Counted from the first letter of the stretch, positions 22,845-36,444 are shown. The stretch: DNA of 64,000 nt from Sporodiniella umbellata (GCA_025677835.1 JAIXMR010000003.1:434001-498000), one strand, 5' to 3'. The notes: a model not told the origin generated them from the sequence alone. Numbers and translations are program-made.

Positions 22845-24770
22845 ATGTTCCAAAAAGACCAAAGTAGTTCCCTTTTCTTGGGCGGTGAACGTACCACTGG
22901 ACAAGATGTTCGTTCGAGCAATGGTAAAAACTTTTCGATTGTTTTGAAAGCGCGTGTTTCTTTGATTCTCATCTGTTTTTTTTTTTTTTTTTTTTTTTTT
23001 TGAAAAAAAAAATTAACAGTACTTGCTGCTTCATCTATTGCTAATATTGTCAAAAGTTCTTTGGGACCTGTTGGATTAGACAAGATGTTGGTAGATGAGA
23101 TTGGTGTAAGTCAAGATCTTTATTTTGCTCTTGTATTTTTCTTTTCTAAGGTTTCTCGTAGGATGTCACCATCACCAATGACGGCGCTACCATTCTTCAA
23201 TTACTTGAGGTAGAACACCCTGCAGGAAAGGTGTTGGTTGAATTGGCTCAACAACAAGATCGTGAAGTGGGTGACGGCACTACTTCTGTTGTCATCATTG
23301 CTGCTGAACTTTTAAAACGTGCCAATGAACTTGTCAAGAACAAGATTCACCCTACCACTATCATCACCGGTTACCGACTGGCCTCAAAGGAAGCCTGTCG
23401 TTTTATCGCTAACGAAATGTCTACCAAAGTAGATACCCTTGGAAAAGAATGTCTCATCAATGCAGCAAAAACTTCCATGAGCTCAAAGATTATTGGATCG
23501 TAAGTGTTTTATTCTCCTTAAAAAAACTTTTTTCGGGCATCTCAAGCCAAAAAAAAAAAAAAAAAAAAAAAAATATGACCATTCACTCATCTTTTTTTAT
23601 AAAAAAAGGGACGATGAATTCTTTGCCAATCTTGCAGTCGAAGCCATCTTGGCCGTCAAGTCTACCAGCCCTCGTGGCGAAACCAAATATCCCGTCAAGG
23701 CAGTAAACATTTTAAAGGCTCATGGTAAATCTGGATTGGAATCGCAATTTGTACGTGGTTATGCCCTGAACTGTACCGTGGCCTCCCAGGCCATGAAACG
23801 ATACATCAAGGGGGCCAAGATTGCCTGTTTAGACATGAACTTGCAAAAGGCACGTATGCATCTTGGTGTGAACATTGTAGTAGACGACCCTGACAAATTG
23901 GAAGATATCCGAAAGCGAGAGATTGAGATCACCACTGAACGTATTCAAAAGATTCTCGATACGGGTGCCAACGTGATTTTGACCACCAAAGGTATTGACG
24001 ATATGTGCCTCAAGCTGTTTGTCGAAGCCGGTGCTATGGCTGTCCGTCGTTGTAAGAAGGAAGACTTGAAGCGCATTGCCAAGGCTACAGGCGCTACCTT
24101 GATCTCTTCTTTGGCCAACTTGGAAGGTGAAGAGACATTTGAGGCTGGCTATCTTGGTCAAGCGGAAGAGGTCGTGCAAGAACGTATCTCGGACGATGAA
24201 TGTATCCTTGTCAAAGGAACCAAAATCCAAAACTCGGCTTCCATCATCTTGCGTGGTGCTAACGACTATATGTTGGACGAAATGGAGCGATCGCTTCACG
24301 ATTCTCTCTGTGTTGTCAAAAGAACTTTGGAAAGCAACAGTGTCGTCCCTGGTGGGGGTGCTGTCGAAGCCGCCTTGAGCATATACCTCGAAAACTTTGC
24401 TACCAGCTTAGGTTCCCGTGAGCAACTCGCTATTGCCGAATTTGCAAACGCCTTGCTCGTCATCCCCAAGACACTCGCTGTTAACGCCGCCAAGGACTCG
24501 ACTGAACTCGTCGCTAAGCTTCGTGCTTACCATAACGCTGCTCTCAATGCTGAGGCAGATGATCGTAAACGCGCCCTTAAATACTACGGTCTGGAACTCA
24601 TCACAGGCGCCGTCCGTGATAACCTTCAATCCGGTGTTTTGGAACCTACCATGTCTAAGATTAAGTCTCTTAAAAGCGCTACAGAAGCCGCTATTGCTAT
24701 CTTAAGAATTGACGACTATATCAAGGTCACGCCTGAACAAAAGCCTCAAGATGATGGTCACGGTCATTAA
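22845..24770 (+). CDS. CCT1: Chaperonin TRiC/CCT subunit alpha
   Basis: Subunit 1 of the cytosolic chaperonin that folds actin, tubulin and other proteins. Exons 22845-22923, 23020-23105, 23162-23499 and 23609-24770 give 554 aa, normal for the family. Visible are [11 protein letters not shown] at the N-terminus, the nucleotide loops [10 protein letters not shown] and [26 protein letters not shown], and the C-terminal [23 protein letters not shown] and RIDDYIKV with a His/Gly tail are typical of the alpha subunit. Intron 3 contains a run of about 23 A. The first, short exon keeps phase with the GV-LAAS junction. A poly-A-rich spacer separates it from the convergent CLC gene. Confidence 0.95.
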
Positions 24771-24986
24771 ACAAAATCCAAAAAAAAAAAAAAAAAAAAA
24801 AAAAAAGAAATACACTATAAAGCATTACCCTTTCTCTTTTAAACTTTCTCCCCTTTATAAAGATCAAAAAAGTTCCTCAAAAAAAAAAAAAAAAAAAAAA
24901 CAATATAGATGTTATTTTTGTTTTGTCTGAATATATACTTTATTTTTTTTTTTTTCATTTACGCACTTTTATTAAAGAAAACATAT

Positions 24987-24990
<4 letters not shown>

Positions 24991-25018
<28 letters not shown>
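24991..25018. repeat. (AT)n microsatellite between CCT1 and CLC
   Basis: About fourteen AT units in the 285-bp spacer between two convergent genes, near several A-runs. Confidence 0.9.
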
Positions 25019-25020
<2 letters not shown>

Positions 25021-25055
25021 CAATACTAGTTGTCTTTTAATATCTAAAAATGAGT

Positions 25056-26778
25056 TTAATCCTCATCCTCTAAAGCTTTGAGATAAGCCAATAAACTTCG
25101 TTTGTGTATGATGCCTTTGAAATGACCTTCTGTATTTTTGACACAGACATAGCTTGCGCCTAATTTAGAAAAGATGTCTACTAGTAGAGTCATGGATGTA
25201 TTATGGTCGATAGAGAGAGGAGCCTGTGTATGACCAATAGGTTAGTTTTCTTTTTTGATCTCTATTTGTCTTACGTGATCAATGTATTGTGTAAAGTCGT
25301 TGAGTAAAGGGAAGCCCATTCCTTCTTTTGTATCCTCACAGACTAGAGGTGATCGAGAGGCAGTTGAAGGTTGAAAGTGACAAGGGAATTGACTGATTTC
25401 TTCTTCTGTAAGCGATGTCCTCAATCTTTTTTCTAATCTACCCAGTGTATGCGTGAGTTCACCGATGGCTATATAGCCCTTCAGGGTATCTCGATCTACT
25501 ACAGGTAAGCCTCCATCCTCCAGGTAGCCTAAAGCAGCTAGAATATGCAGTTTCTGCCTCAGCTGTTCTACCGTCATGGGTCCATCAATCACGGGTAGCT
25601 CTTCAATGATACTTGTGATCGGTTCCGTATGAATATACTCTCTTCCGGTTTCGAGGTATGGATAGCCTCGAAGTTGGATCAAAAGATCATAGATGCCTTC
25701 TTTGAAAAAAGTCCCGGATACCCAATTAGAAATCTATAACAAAATCGTATCAGCCTTATCTCTCTCACTGTCGGTTGTTCTTACCATCACCGAAAGCATA
25801 ATAGGAATAGCGTAGGTCAAAGAATAAGTGAGCTCAAACATAATAACCACTAGCGAGACTAAAGATCATTCGATTAAAATAAGAGATAAGTCTACTTTGC
25901 TGTCTTTTTTTTTTTTTCTTTAAAAAAAATCTTTGTTTACTTGTGGTTCTTGTTACGCTCGCTAAACTAGCAGCAGCACCTACAATGGCATACACACCTG
26001 GCAAAATACATTCTCCACGAGTCGCAAAATCTTCATCACATGCACTGAATAGAGTTGGGTATGACAGGGTGAGGTACTGCATGACAAGTCCAATGATTCT
26101 TCCTGTCGTGGCGCCTATAATTAAGCAAGGCAGAAAGATGCCGCCAGGTACAGGGCATCCGAATGTAATCATTGTTAATCCCATCTTGATAATTAATGTT
26201 GTAATCAGTAGATACATCAAATGCGGTATATCTGAAGTGCTTTGTCTATATAAGCCTATATTAGGAAACACATGATGTCAAATAAAGTGATACTTGCGCA
26301 CAAAGCTCTTTGTCTTTTGTGGAACACTCTGAAAATAATTGGGCTGCGAATTCTGTCAAATTCATTCTAAAAGAAAGTGTCATAAATACAGTTTTTTTTT
26401 TTTTTTTTCTTTAGGGTGTGTACCTTGCAAAAACGTTCCAATAACTGACTAAAGAAGTAATTAACATAATACCAAGTACCTCAATAACTGGGTATTTTGA
26501 AATGAAGGTTGATTTTCTAAGTTCTTGATATTTTATATTGAGGTGGGTCAGCAGTGTACCCAAAAGTCCCTTTTTTTTTAAAAAAAAAAAAAAAAAAAAA
26601 AGAGTTAATGGACATGAATACAAAGCGTTTTTGAAAGCCACTTACAGCACACATGGCACAAAAAGCAAAAGGAATCAGCTCAAACAAATGATAGTCTTTA
26701 TCATAAAACACTTGAAACAATACAATTTTCTGTGTTCCAAAAGGGTCCATGATCTATTATAGCTTAGTATCTGACTCT

Positions 26779-26825
<47 letters not shown>

Positions 26826-28141
26826 CCTTAAGGACAACTGCAGCCACCAAGGCACAGCAATAGCTTCGAATCATAGTTTTTGTTGGGAAATAATAGCTGA
26901 CCTCTTCCAAGCTAAACAGGACGCCACCGATAGGTGCACCAAAAGCAACTGCAACACCTGCTGCAGCGGAAGCTGAAAGGATTTCTCTTCTCTTGCCTTA
27001 AATTCAAAATAAGAATGAGAGCGAAACTACTCATAAGAAAGCACTTACTTTCATTCTTGTTAAACTTTGGAAACAGCCTACAAGCAATATTTCCAGCAGA
27101 ACAAGCAAGATGAACAAAAGGTCCTTCTTTTCCTACATTTAATCCAGCCGAAGTCGAGAAGATCATGCCGATGCTTTTGACCAAAAGGGTTTTGATACCC
27201 AGAAAGCCTTTGATGACAAACCCACTCAGGATGACCTTAACCTCTGGTATGCCTGACCCAGCTGAATAATAGACTGTCTTGGTTTCGTACTCAGGTGTTT
27301 GTGTAGAGTCAATCAGATGAAGAAAAGAGGCTACGGATGATGACTTTGAAAAGACTGTCTGTGTGCCTTTTCTCACTCTGACCGTCTCCCGGGTATATTT
27401 TACCATCAAGGCTGCTATCAAAGAGAAGAGCAACTAGAAATAATAAAATGCTCAGTTTTACTTGTTTTTTTTTCTTTGCCTAGGGTCAAAGGTGTTGTTT
27501 ACCCCAAATGTCGTATAGATTATCATAGAGGTGTAATAGTCGATGCCACGTGGCGAGATAAAGCTTGACCATGTTTTCCATGCATCGCATACGTCTAGAA
27601 ACATACGTCAGTTTTAGAAAGCAGTGCTTGCTTCTTTATTTACCTTCTGCTTCCAGACAACAAATACTTTGACTTTTTTGCCAACCAGTTGTACAGTAAC
27701 CTTGTTTGATACCAGACATCCATTCTTGAACCACGTCAATGAACCAGGCAATCATGGCAACAAAGGTACCTATAACGCTCACAAGAACCCAAGCCTGTAT
27801 TCCGTCTTTAGATCGTTCAATGTGGCCTCGAAGTCCTTTGATATGGTTGATTTTTCTTTTCCTCACACCTTCTTTAATTCTATCATGGATCCAGTCTATT
27901 ACCGTTTAGATCAAACTCGATCTTTGTATGCTTAGATAGAAAAATTACCTATACTGGAGTAAGATTCACTCCAAACCCTTAATCCTGTGTTTTCGTTCAC
28001 CAGGCCTTGTTCGTCTTCATCATATAACCCAGTACGTTTGTTTAATGGTTTAAACAGAGACTCTTTTGGGTCTAAAGATCCTCCATAATTGAATTCTAAA
28101 GATCTAGTTTTCTTCAGTAAAGCCGAAATCTCTGTAGCCAT
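25056..28141 (-). CDS. CLC voltage-gated chloride channel/transporter with CBS domains
   Basis: Gef1-like chloride transporter of internal membranes. Twelve exons (minus): 28141-27949, 27895-27644, 27594-27503, 27433-27049, 26996-26827, 26753-26646, 26569-26424, 26366-26298, 26245-25941, 25858-25785, 25733-25275 and 25223-25056, giving 806 aa. The CLC anion-selectivity motifs are [20 protein letters not shown] (gating Glu present) and, after splicing, [20 protein letters not shown] plus [11 protein letters not shown]. The tail carries two CBS domains, ending [15 protein letters not shown]. Intron 8 (26297-26246) fits a GC-AG intron with donor GCAAGT; a GT alternative (T|GTGCGC with acceptor at 26256) is possible but poor. 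Several introns contain T-run/A-run palindromes. Confidence 0.92.
26780..26825. repeat. T31-A15 homopolymer palindrome in CLC intron
   Basis: A run of about 31 T passes directly into about 15 A within intron 26826-26754 of the CLC gene. It is the largest of several T-to-A junctions in the window. On the RNA (minus) strand it also reads as T15 after A-type sequence and could fold into a perfect hairpin. Confidence 0.9.
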
Positions 28142-28446
28142 AGAAATAAAGAAATAATAATAAAAAAAAAAGTAGGCTAAAGAAAAGAAATAAGATCCCT
28201 TAGGACCTACTATATATCACTCTTCTGATCACAAGGTGCCTTTGCTTTTTTTTTTTTTTTTTTTTTTAGGCAAGATGTTTATTGGTTACGAGACAGATGT
28301 CTGTATATTAAATGGCGTTGTTGTATAGGACGCTGTAGAGGCGCTTGAACTTATTTTTTGTTTTTGTTTTAACAAACAAATGGATTGATATAGCATAAAA
28401 AAAAAGAGACCTATACTTTTGGTTTAATCGCATTACTTTTGAAATT

Positions 28447-28447
<1 letters not shown>

Positions 28448-28495
<48 letters not shown>
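28448..28495. repeat. Poly-A tract, 48 nt
   Basis: Longest uninterrupted homopolymer in the window, in the gene-free region downstream of the CLC promoter. Confidence 0.95.
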
Positions 28496-28496
<1 letters not shown>

Positions 28497-30588
28497 CAGT
28501 ATACTGAATGTTAGTAGTAAATGTGCTTTTATCTCATTGTTTCATAGCTTCAAAATGCATACACATTCAATAATTCCCTTTGCGGTTTTTTCTGATGTTT
28601 TGTAAGCTGCACAGATTGCAGGCAAACAAAGAAAAGGCTACTTAACCCAAAATATAGGTATTTCCTTTGTGGGCAAGCAGTCTTCTAACATACTCGTTTC
28701 CTAAAAAAGTTAACTGTCTTTCATTGTTTCAAGTCACTTGCTGCATTTTTTCTTTACTTTTTTTATTCAAAATGGCAGATGATGATTTCACGAGCAAAAT
28801 CTTTTTCTTTTTCTTTTTTTTAAACGAAATCCACTTTTTAATTTTGTTACTTTGCTAAATCTTTTATTATTATTGTTGTTATTATTAGTATTGTTTTGTG
28901 AGCATCGAAAAAGGAACTGTTCCGGCTCATTTTATTAAACAAAGCACAATTCAAACTTTGATAGTGGGCGTTTTTTGGAGCAATATTGATGCCAAGAAGG
29001 TAACACCGTTTTTCAAAGCTTCAAGGATGCTCAGAATTTTTATGTACATGTGTGTACAGTGTTTCCAAAACCAATATCATATGTTTCTTTATAGCTTATA
29101 TTATGAAATGTGACATAGATTTTTGAAACACGGTTATTGTTTGCACTAAAAGCTAAACACAGCTTTTGAGCTAAAAAAAAATAAAATAAAATAATAAATA
29201 CTGAATTACAGTCAATAAGATTTTGGATGTAGACAAGGGGTGCTAGCCACAGTCAATATACTTTAAAATTACTGAAATAAAACGCTTTTACTGTAACTGT
29301 ACGAATAAATAAAAAATGTGTTTATATATATATTGCCTTCTACCATAGTTTGAAACTCTAGACCTTCTGGTTTGGTGTTTTGTACAGAAATATGCATTAA
29401 ATATTTATATATATTGAAGTAATAATGGTGCTATAATCATATACTGTTTATCTGTTACTATTTCTCGGAACATATGAGAAGGTATCTTTAATACAAATTT
29501 TTGGTACAGTATGTCAACTTGTTAACAGTCAAAAAGTCACAAACCAGAAAAGTGTACCAAATAGTACAATCTCTGTATGAGATGTCTATCACCGAAGATA
29601 CTTAAAAGACAAAATCAACATTGAACTTCTTCCTAGTGCTATTAGTTGCACATATCAAGCTCATATCAAGATCAAAACACTGTGTGATAATACGATTACA
29701 AGAATATTTGAAACTAAACTATTAGTATTTCTTCAGTACAGTAAAAACAATTTTACTTGCAAATGTCATACTTACTATTTTACGATGATTATTTACAAAT
29801 AAACAGACCGCTCGCATATTGGAGCAATATCTAATGACTACTGATATACGTGTGCTTGTCAAAGAGAACTGGTACGGTTAAAAAATACCGATGACCAAAA
29901 AGGAGCTGCCGTCTACAGCATCTATATACCTTTGAAAGACACATTAAGTCAAAAGGTCGCCATAAAAGAACTGTCACAAAATTCATGTTTGCGCCGTTTT
30001 TGTTACACTTCAATGCGGAATTGGAGCGAAAAATTGAGGAACACAAACCATACAATGTTAGGCGCCTACAGTTATTACACAAAACAGAAACGTTCTTTTT
30101 GAGAAATGATAGCCCTTGCATGAATTTTCTGTTTTAAAAGCGGCAAGGCAGCAGACTATCACTTAGAACCGTTGAGCTCAAACTTGAAGACTTTACGCTC
30201 TCAGAAATGGCCAAAAACTATAACGTATTCCTTATCAATCCTAACAGAACTTCCGTTTTTGCTGCTGTAAGTGGCTTGAAGCAAGATAATTGCCTGTGTT
30301 GCGACGAAAAAGTATTATCACTTGATAAGTTCGACTGCTTTTGGTACTCAGCTAACAAAGTTAAACCGTCAACGTAAAATAGAAGACACTGAATCAACAT
30401 TTTTTGTACACAGGGGCCACACGTAGAAGATTTTACAGAATATTCAGAATACATCTTTAATAGCATAGACACCCTATCAGTTTTACGGTAAACTCAGCGG
30501 AAAAAGCAGATTTGAACTCTAACAAGGGCGGCGGAGGACACAAGAAACATTGGTCGACATCATAAAAAACGGTAATTGCAAGTATAAT

Positions 30589-30592
<4 letters not shown>

Positions 30593-30629
<37 letters not shown>
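30593..30629. repeat. (AG)n microsatellite
   Basis: About 18 AG units in the gene-free region. Confidence 0.95.
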
Positions 30630-30633
<4 letters not shown>

Positions 30634-31464
30634 CGATATTATCACATACAATTATTCTATATTCAAATGCATATAAACATCTGCTTTTTTCTCAACTTTT
30701 CGCTCCATTTCGTTTGAAAAAGCAAGCCAAACATATACTCTTTCCAAAAAAAAAAAAAAAAAAAAAAAAAACAAGGCCAGCATTCTGTCATTTTGTCCCA
30801 TATTCTTACCAAATTTGTCCCAACTTTCTATCGAAATGACCAAAACATTTTTTATTGACCCAATCTAGTTTCGTTGACTGTAGAAACTAAACCATGATCT
30901 CCCGTGTTTTGAGAAACATCGTACAACTTCCATCAGCATTTTTTTTTTTTTTTTTTTGAAAGGACGAGTTTGTACTCCCATTGGTCTATTTTTTTTTTTT
31001 AAAAAAGACCTTGTCTCCTCTTGAAGAATTTCTTGTTCCGATACCAGCTACTGCGCCGGTCAGTTGCCGTCAGTAGGGTCAAGACACTGATAGCCGCCGT
31101 GACAGCTCAGCCAAAAAGAGTCATTGTGACACAGCGACAAAACAATAGACAGACAGACTGCTGCGGTTTGAGCCAATGATTTCATGTCTGTATTACTTCA
31201 ACCTTTACTAATCAACAAAAACTCAATACTAAAACAAAATTCATACAGTATCGTCCAGACAAAAGTAAAAAAAAAAGGTTAAAGAACTAACCCAGAAAAA
31301 AAAAATGAAATGGCACTTCCCTATTTTATAATAAACTCCCAGTTTTAGAAAAACAAAAAAAAAGTAATTTTTCTGATGCCGCAGTAACGCATTTGAATAA
31401 GCATTTTAGAAATTTTTTCCAAGCATCTTTTCTTCTTTTTTTTCTTTTCCTTGCACGAAAACTG

Positions 31465-34400
31465 ATGTCTGATAGCGATATCACTATTGGTATAGCAAGT
31501 ACTCAGGCGGCTTTTACTGCTCTGAGTGCGTTTATACTATCTGTACAACGCGCCTATCTACACAAAACAAAGGAGATTTCCAATCTTCGATTTGACACCA
31601 AACGCAAGTCCCTTGAGACAAATGATTCGACTTATTTGACTCGGTTAAGCTTTGACACTTTTGGCCTTTTGGGCCTTTCCATCTATGGGTTCTATAGAGT
31701 AATGTCTGTATCTAACCCTATACATGAGCAATCGTTCGTATGCGTCCAGCTAGTTGCCTGGCTTTATACCACAGTTCTTGTTCTGGTTGCTGCTAGACAC
31801 TCCCTTCCTAGTGAATGGGGATGGAAATTGAATATTCATCTTTTCATACTCTATCTAGTCGCTTGGTGTGTTTCCGTTTACCAGTTCTACACAGCCATGG
31901 TTTATAATCCTTACGATACCTTCTTGCATCTTTTACCCGCCTTACTTTACTTGATCTTCACTACCGACTTAGTTTACACCAGTGGGTCGCGTCCTCAAGG
32001 ACCTGATTATTTGGATGACAATGGCGTGCCTGTCATTGGTGTTCAAACAGCCTCTATTTTTTCTTTCTTGTATTTCAACTGGGCCTCTCCCTTGGTTCAT
32101 TTAGCTTACAAGAACCAGACATTGACAGATAAGGATTTACCAATGTTGCCATCTCTCTTTCGAGGATATAACCTGTTTTATATCTTTGGTGGTACATCAG
32201 GTTCTCTATTGAAACGCATATATCAATCCAATCGCCGACCTATTCTCATTCAAGTGGTCATGGCTCTGGTTTCTTCCATGTTTTACTATCTGCCTGCCTA
32301 TTTCGTCAATCAGCTTTTGATTTTAATACAAGCAATCAACAAGAAAGAAGACGGTGCCTTGGTTCGTCAAGGATTTGTGCTTGTTACTGGATTAGGCATC
32401 ACTATCTTTGTGTTGGGCATAATCACCGGTCAATTGTGGTATTTTGGTAAGCATAATCTGGTTGAGGGTGCGCTTTTCTAATCAAACTTGAACCCCACCA
32501 AAAAAATGTATAGCATCTTCAAATGTTCAAGTACGTATCAAAGCTATGTTAAACGTAGAAATCTACAATAAAACTCTGCGTCGCCGTGATCTCTCTGTGG
32601 GCAGCAACTCTGAAGAGACTGACAAAAAAGATGATAAAAAAGAAGACAGTAACGACGAAGAAAACGAAGATGTCACCTCATCCACAGGTACCATTGTCAA
32701 TTTGATGAGTACAGATTCCAATAGAGTGTCGGAATTTGCTACCTGGTGGTGGACTGTTCTCGAAGCGCCTACTGAGTTAGGTGTCGGTATTTATTTCTTG
32801 TATACCTTACTGGGCAAGTCATGCTTTCTGGGTCTTCTGATCATGATTGTCATCTTGCCTGTAAACCATTACAATGCCAAGATGTTTGCTGCTACTCAAG
32901 ACAAATTGATGGAATCGCGCGATAAGCGTATTTCACTCATGAACGAAGTTTTACAAGGTATCAGACAAATCAAGTTTTTCGCTTGGGAAACCAATTGGGA
33001 GAAGAAAGTCATGGAGGCAAGAGGTGTTGAACTGTACCATTTAGCAATCACTTACTTGTCCGGTGTTTTGTTCACTTTGACTTGGCAAGGGTAAGAGTTC
33101 ATTACAAAAGCATTTCAAATTGTTTTTTTTTTTTTTTTTTTTTTCAAAAAAAAAAAAAAACATCGACTTATTCTTCATTAGAGCCCCAATTCTTGTAACA
33201 CTGATCTCTTTCTGGTCCTTTACTAAATTGGAAGGCAAGGAATTGACTGCGCCTATTGCCTTTACATCTATCAGTGTCTTCAACGAACTCAGATTTGCTT
33301 TGAATGTGCTTCCAGAAGTTTTCATCGAATGGCTTCAAGCATTAATCAGTTTACGTCGTATTCAAACCTATTTGGATGAGGATGAAATTGATTCTACTCA
33401 AACAGGTACTCCCGATAAAATAGGTTTCGAACAAGCTACTGTCGGATGGGCCAAGGAGACATTTTCTGATAACGAACAACAAAAGACAGGTTTCACATTG
33501 AAGGATTTGGATATTGACTTCCCCAAGGAAAAGTTGAGCTTGATAGCCGGCGCAACGGGTTCCGGAAAAACACTGATGATGCTCAGTTTGTTGGGCGAAG
33601 CTATTGTCATCAAAGGTAGTGTTAGTTGCCCTCGTCAGCCTGTTGCAGATAAAGTTTCAAGCGATTTTACTTTATCGGAAGATATTCCTGCTGAGGACTG
33701 GATTTTGCCTTATGCACTTGCTTATGTCTCTCAGACCGCTTGGTTACAAAACGCTTCTATAAGAGACAATATCTTGTTTGGTTTGCCTTATGTTGAATCT
33801 AGATACCGCGAAACTTTGGCCGCTTGTGCCTTGTCAAAGGATTTAGAAATTCTTGAAGATGGCGACCAGACCGAAATTGGTGAAAAGGGTATTACACTCT
33901 CTGGTGGACAAAAGGCTCGTGTTTGTCTTGCTAGAGCTGTTTACTCTCGTGCTCAAAATGTATTGATGGATGATGTATTGAGTGCAGTAGATGGTAACTA
34001 GATATACGGACTACTTGTAAAAGCGTTTTTTTTAATCCGTTCTTATTCTATATAGCACATACCGCTAAACACTTGTATGAAAGATGCTTGATGGGACCCC
34101 TGATGATGGGCCGTACTCGTATCTTGATTACTCATCATGTCCGACTTTGTTCTAAGGGTGCAGATTATGTAGTTCACTTAGACTATAACGTTGCTGGTAC
34201 TCCTAACGGATTACGTGAGCTTGGTTATTTGGAAGCAGAAGAAGAAGATGTTGAAGAGGAAGAGGCTGAAGAAGAAAAGACTATCGAAGAGACTTTGCCT
34301 GCCGGAAAACAAGATGAAAAGAAGCCACGCACATTGGTTGAAGAAGAGTCTCGTGCTAGCGGTATGGTCAAAATTCGATTATACAAGATGTACATCAAGT

Positions 34401-36329
34401 TGGTCGGTAATCCTTTCTTTTGGTTATTTATGGCTCTATTGATTTTCGGCTCTCGTGGTTTGGATGTAGTTGAAAGTTGGTGGATTAAACAGTGGTCTCA
34501 ATCCTATGAGACAGTTGACAATGACGATTTGATTATCCAGCAACAAAGCTTTGTTTCTCAGTCTAAGCCTATGTATGCTTATAGCCATCAGACCTTGCTT
34601 GAAACTGAAGAAAACAAGAATGAATCCAACGATGACTCTGTTAACTTTTATTTGGGCGTTTACTGTATAATCACTGTTGGTAACATTATTGTGGGTACTC
34701 TCCGTTTTGCAGTTCTCTACTGGCGTGTTTTGGGTGCAAACAAAAAGCTTTATCAGCAGTTGCTTCACCGTGTGTTCAGAGCTCCTCTTCGCTTCTTTGA
34801 CACTACACCTGTCGGCCGTATTTTGAATAGATTCTCGAAGGATTTTGAAACTATTGACTCTTCTATTCCCAGTCACATGTTAGAATTCATCATTCAATGG
34901 GTTGTTATTGTTACCTCCATCTTCACTGTGTCCACTGTATTGCCTATCTTTTTGGTACCCATGCTTTTGGTAGCTATAGTAAATATCTACATGGGTGTCA
35001 TGTTTGTCTCTGCGTCTCGCGAGTTCCGTCGTATCGACTCTGTTAGCCGCTCTCCTTTATTCAGCCACTTTACAGAGACCATTGTAGGCGTTTCCACCAT
35101 CCGTGCCTTTGGTGTTACTCGACAATTCTTACAGCAGATGCTTCAATACATTGATGCTAACTCTCGTCCTTTCTATTACACATGGTTAGTCAACCGTTGG
35201 GTGAGTGTACGTTATGCTGCTAGTGGTGCTATTGTTAACTTCTTGACGGGTGCAATTATTCTTTACCGTATTGATTCTATGAATGCATCTATTGCTGGAT
35301 TCTGCTTGAGTTTTGTTTTGCTTTTCACTGATCAAATGTTCTGGGGTATTAGACGGTACACCAACTTGGAAATGGCCTTTAATGCTGTAGAGCGTGTGGT
35401 TGAGTTTATGGAAATTGAACAAGAAGCACCTGCTGTTACAGATATCCGACCTCCTCCTAACGTAAGATTGTCTTTTTTTTAAAAAAAGATCTAAGAGCTA
35501 ACAACACCCTTTATAGTGGCCCACAGAAGGTGGTATCGAGGTTAAGGACTTACAGGTTCGCTATGCTGCTGATTTGGAACCTGTTCTCCAAGACTTGAAT
35601 TTCACAGTCAAGGCTCAAGAGAAAGTGGGTGTTGTTGGCCGTACAGGTAGTGGTAAATCTACTTTAGCCCTTTCTTTCTTCCGTTTTGTGGAGGCTTCCA
35701 AGGGTTCTATTGTGATTGATGGTATTGACATCAAAGACCTTGGTACTGAAGATCTTCGATCAAATTTGACCATTATTCCTCAAGACCCCACTCTTTTCTC
35801 TGGCACGCTTCGATCCAACATGGATCCATTCGATCAATTTGAAGACTCTGAAATTTTTACTGCCTTGCGCCGTGTTCATCTTCTTCAAGCAGAAGGCGAA
35901 GAAGAAGTTTCTAATAATGTCAATGTCTTTAAAGATCTGACTACTACTGTCAATGAAGGTGGTAAAAATTTCTCTCAAGGACAACGTCAATTGCTCTGTC
36001 TGGCTCGCGCTTTGCTTAAACGAAGTCGTATTGTATTGATGGATGAAGCCACTGCCAGCGTAGATTTTGAGACTGACAAGGCCATTCAGAAAACAATCTC
36101 TACAGAATTCGCCGAGTCCACTATTCTCTGTATAGCACATCGTTTGCATACCGTCATCGAATACGACAGAATCTTGGTCTTGGACAAAGGAAACATTGTA
36201 GAGTTTGAGAGTCCTTTGACTTTGATTGAGAATACGGAATCCATATTCCATAAAATGTGTAGAAATTCTGGCGAGTTTGATAGTTTAGTCGCTTTAGCAA
36301 GATCCAAACATCAGCTCGTCGATGTATAA
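31465..36329 (+). CDS. MRP-type (ABCC) full ABC transporter
   Basis: Likely vacuolar or plasma-membrane exporter of conjugates, resembling yeast Ybt1/Vmr1/Ycf1. Exons 31465-32446, 32514-33090, 33182-33993, 34056-35461 and 35517-36329 give 1529 aa. Order: TMD0 helices (residues 1-180), linker, TMD1, NBD1, TMD2, NBD2. NBD1 has Walker A GATGSGKT, signature LSGGQKAR and Walker B VLMDDVLSAVD, where Asp replaces the catalytic Glu, as in other ABCC proteins. NBD2 has GRTGSGKS, signature FSQGQRQLLCLA and Walker B IVLMDEATASVD with Glu. An acidic Glu-rich linker follows NBD1. Intron 2 holds a T-run/A-run pair. The start chosen is the first ATG (31465); the frame upstream is open but has no ATG. The substrate is unknown. 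Confidence 0.94.
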
Positions 36330-36444
36330 ATAAATCTTTAAAAAAAAATTATATCTTAAATAAAGCACAGAGATTATTGAACACTAAAACTCAATGTTTT
36401 TTATTATCCAACAAAAAGAAAAAAAAAAAAAGGGATTAAAAAAA

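Larger units (their letters stand above)
28142..31464. other. 3.3-kb gene-free region, possibly decayed
   Basis: No intact gene. A 48-A run lies at 28448-28495 and an (AG)n tract at 30593-30629. The segment 29940-30500 has more balanced composition and short frames on both strands: one plus frame at about 29946-30135 contains KFMFAPFLLHFNAELERKIE, and one minus frame at 30218-30472. Neither can be extended by splicing nor assigned to a family; they may be remnants of an old element. 31010-31200 is GC-richer with CGTGAC/TGACAG words and probably belongs to the ABC-transporter promoter. Confidence 0.45.

Noticed and set aside
29831..30121. Minus-strand 96-codon frame as a small Cys-rich protein
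   Set aside because: No recognisable motif, and the opposite strand has frames of similar length; treated as part of a decayed or non-coding region.
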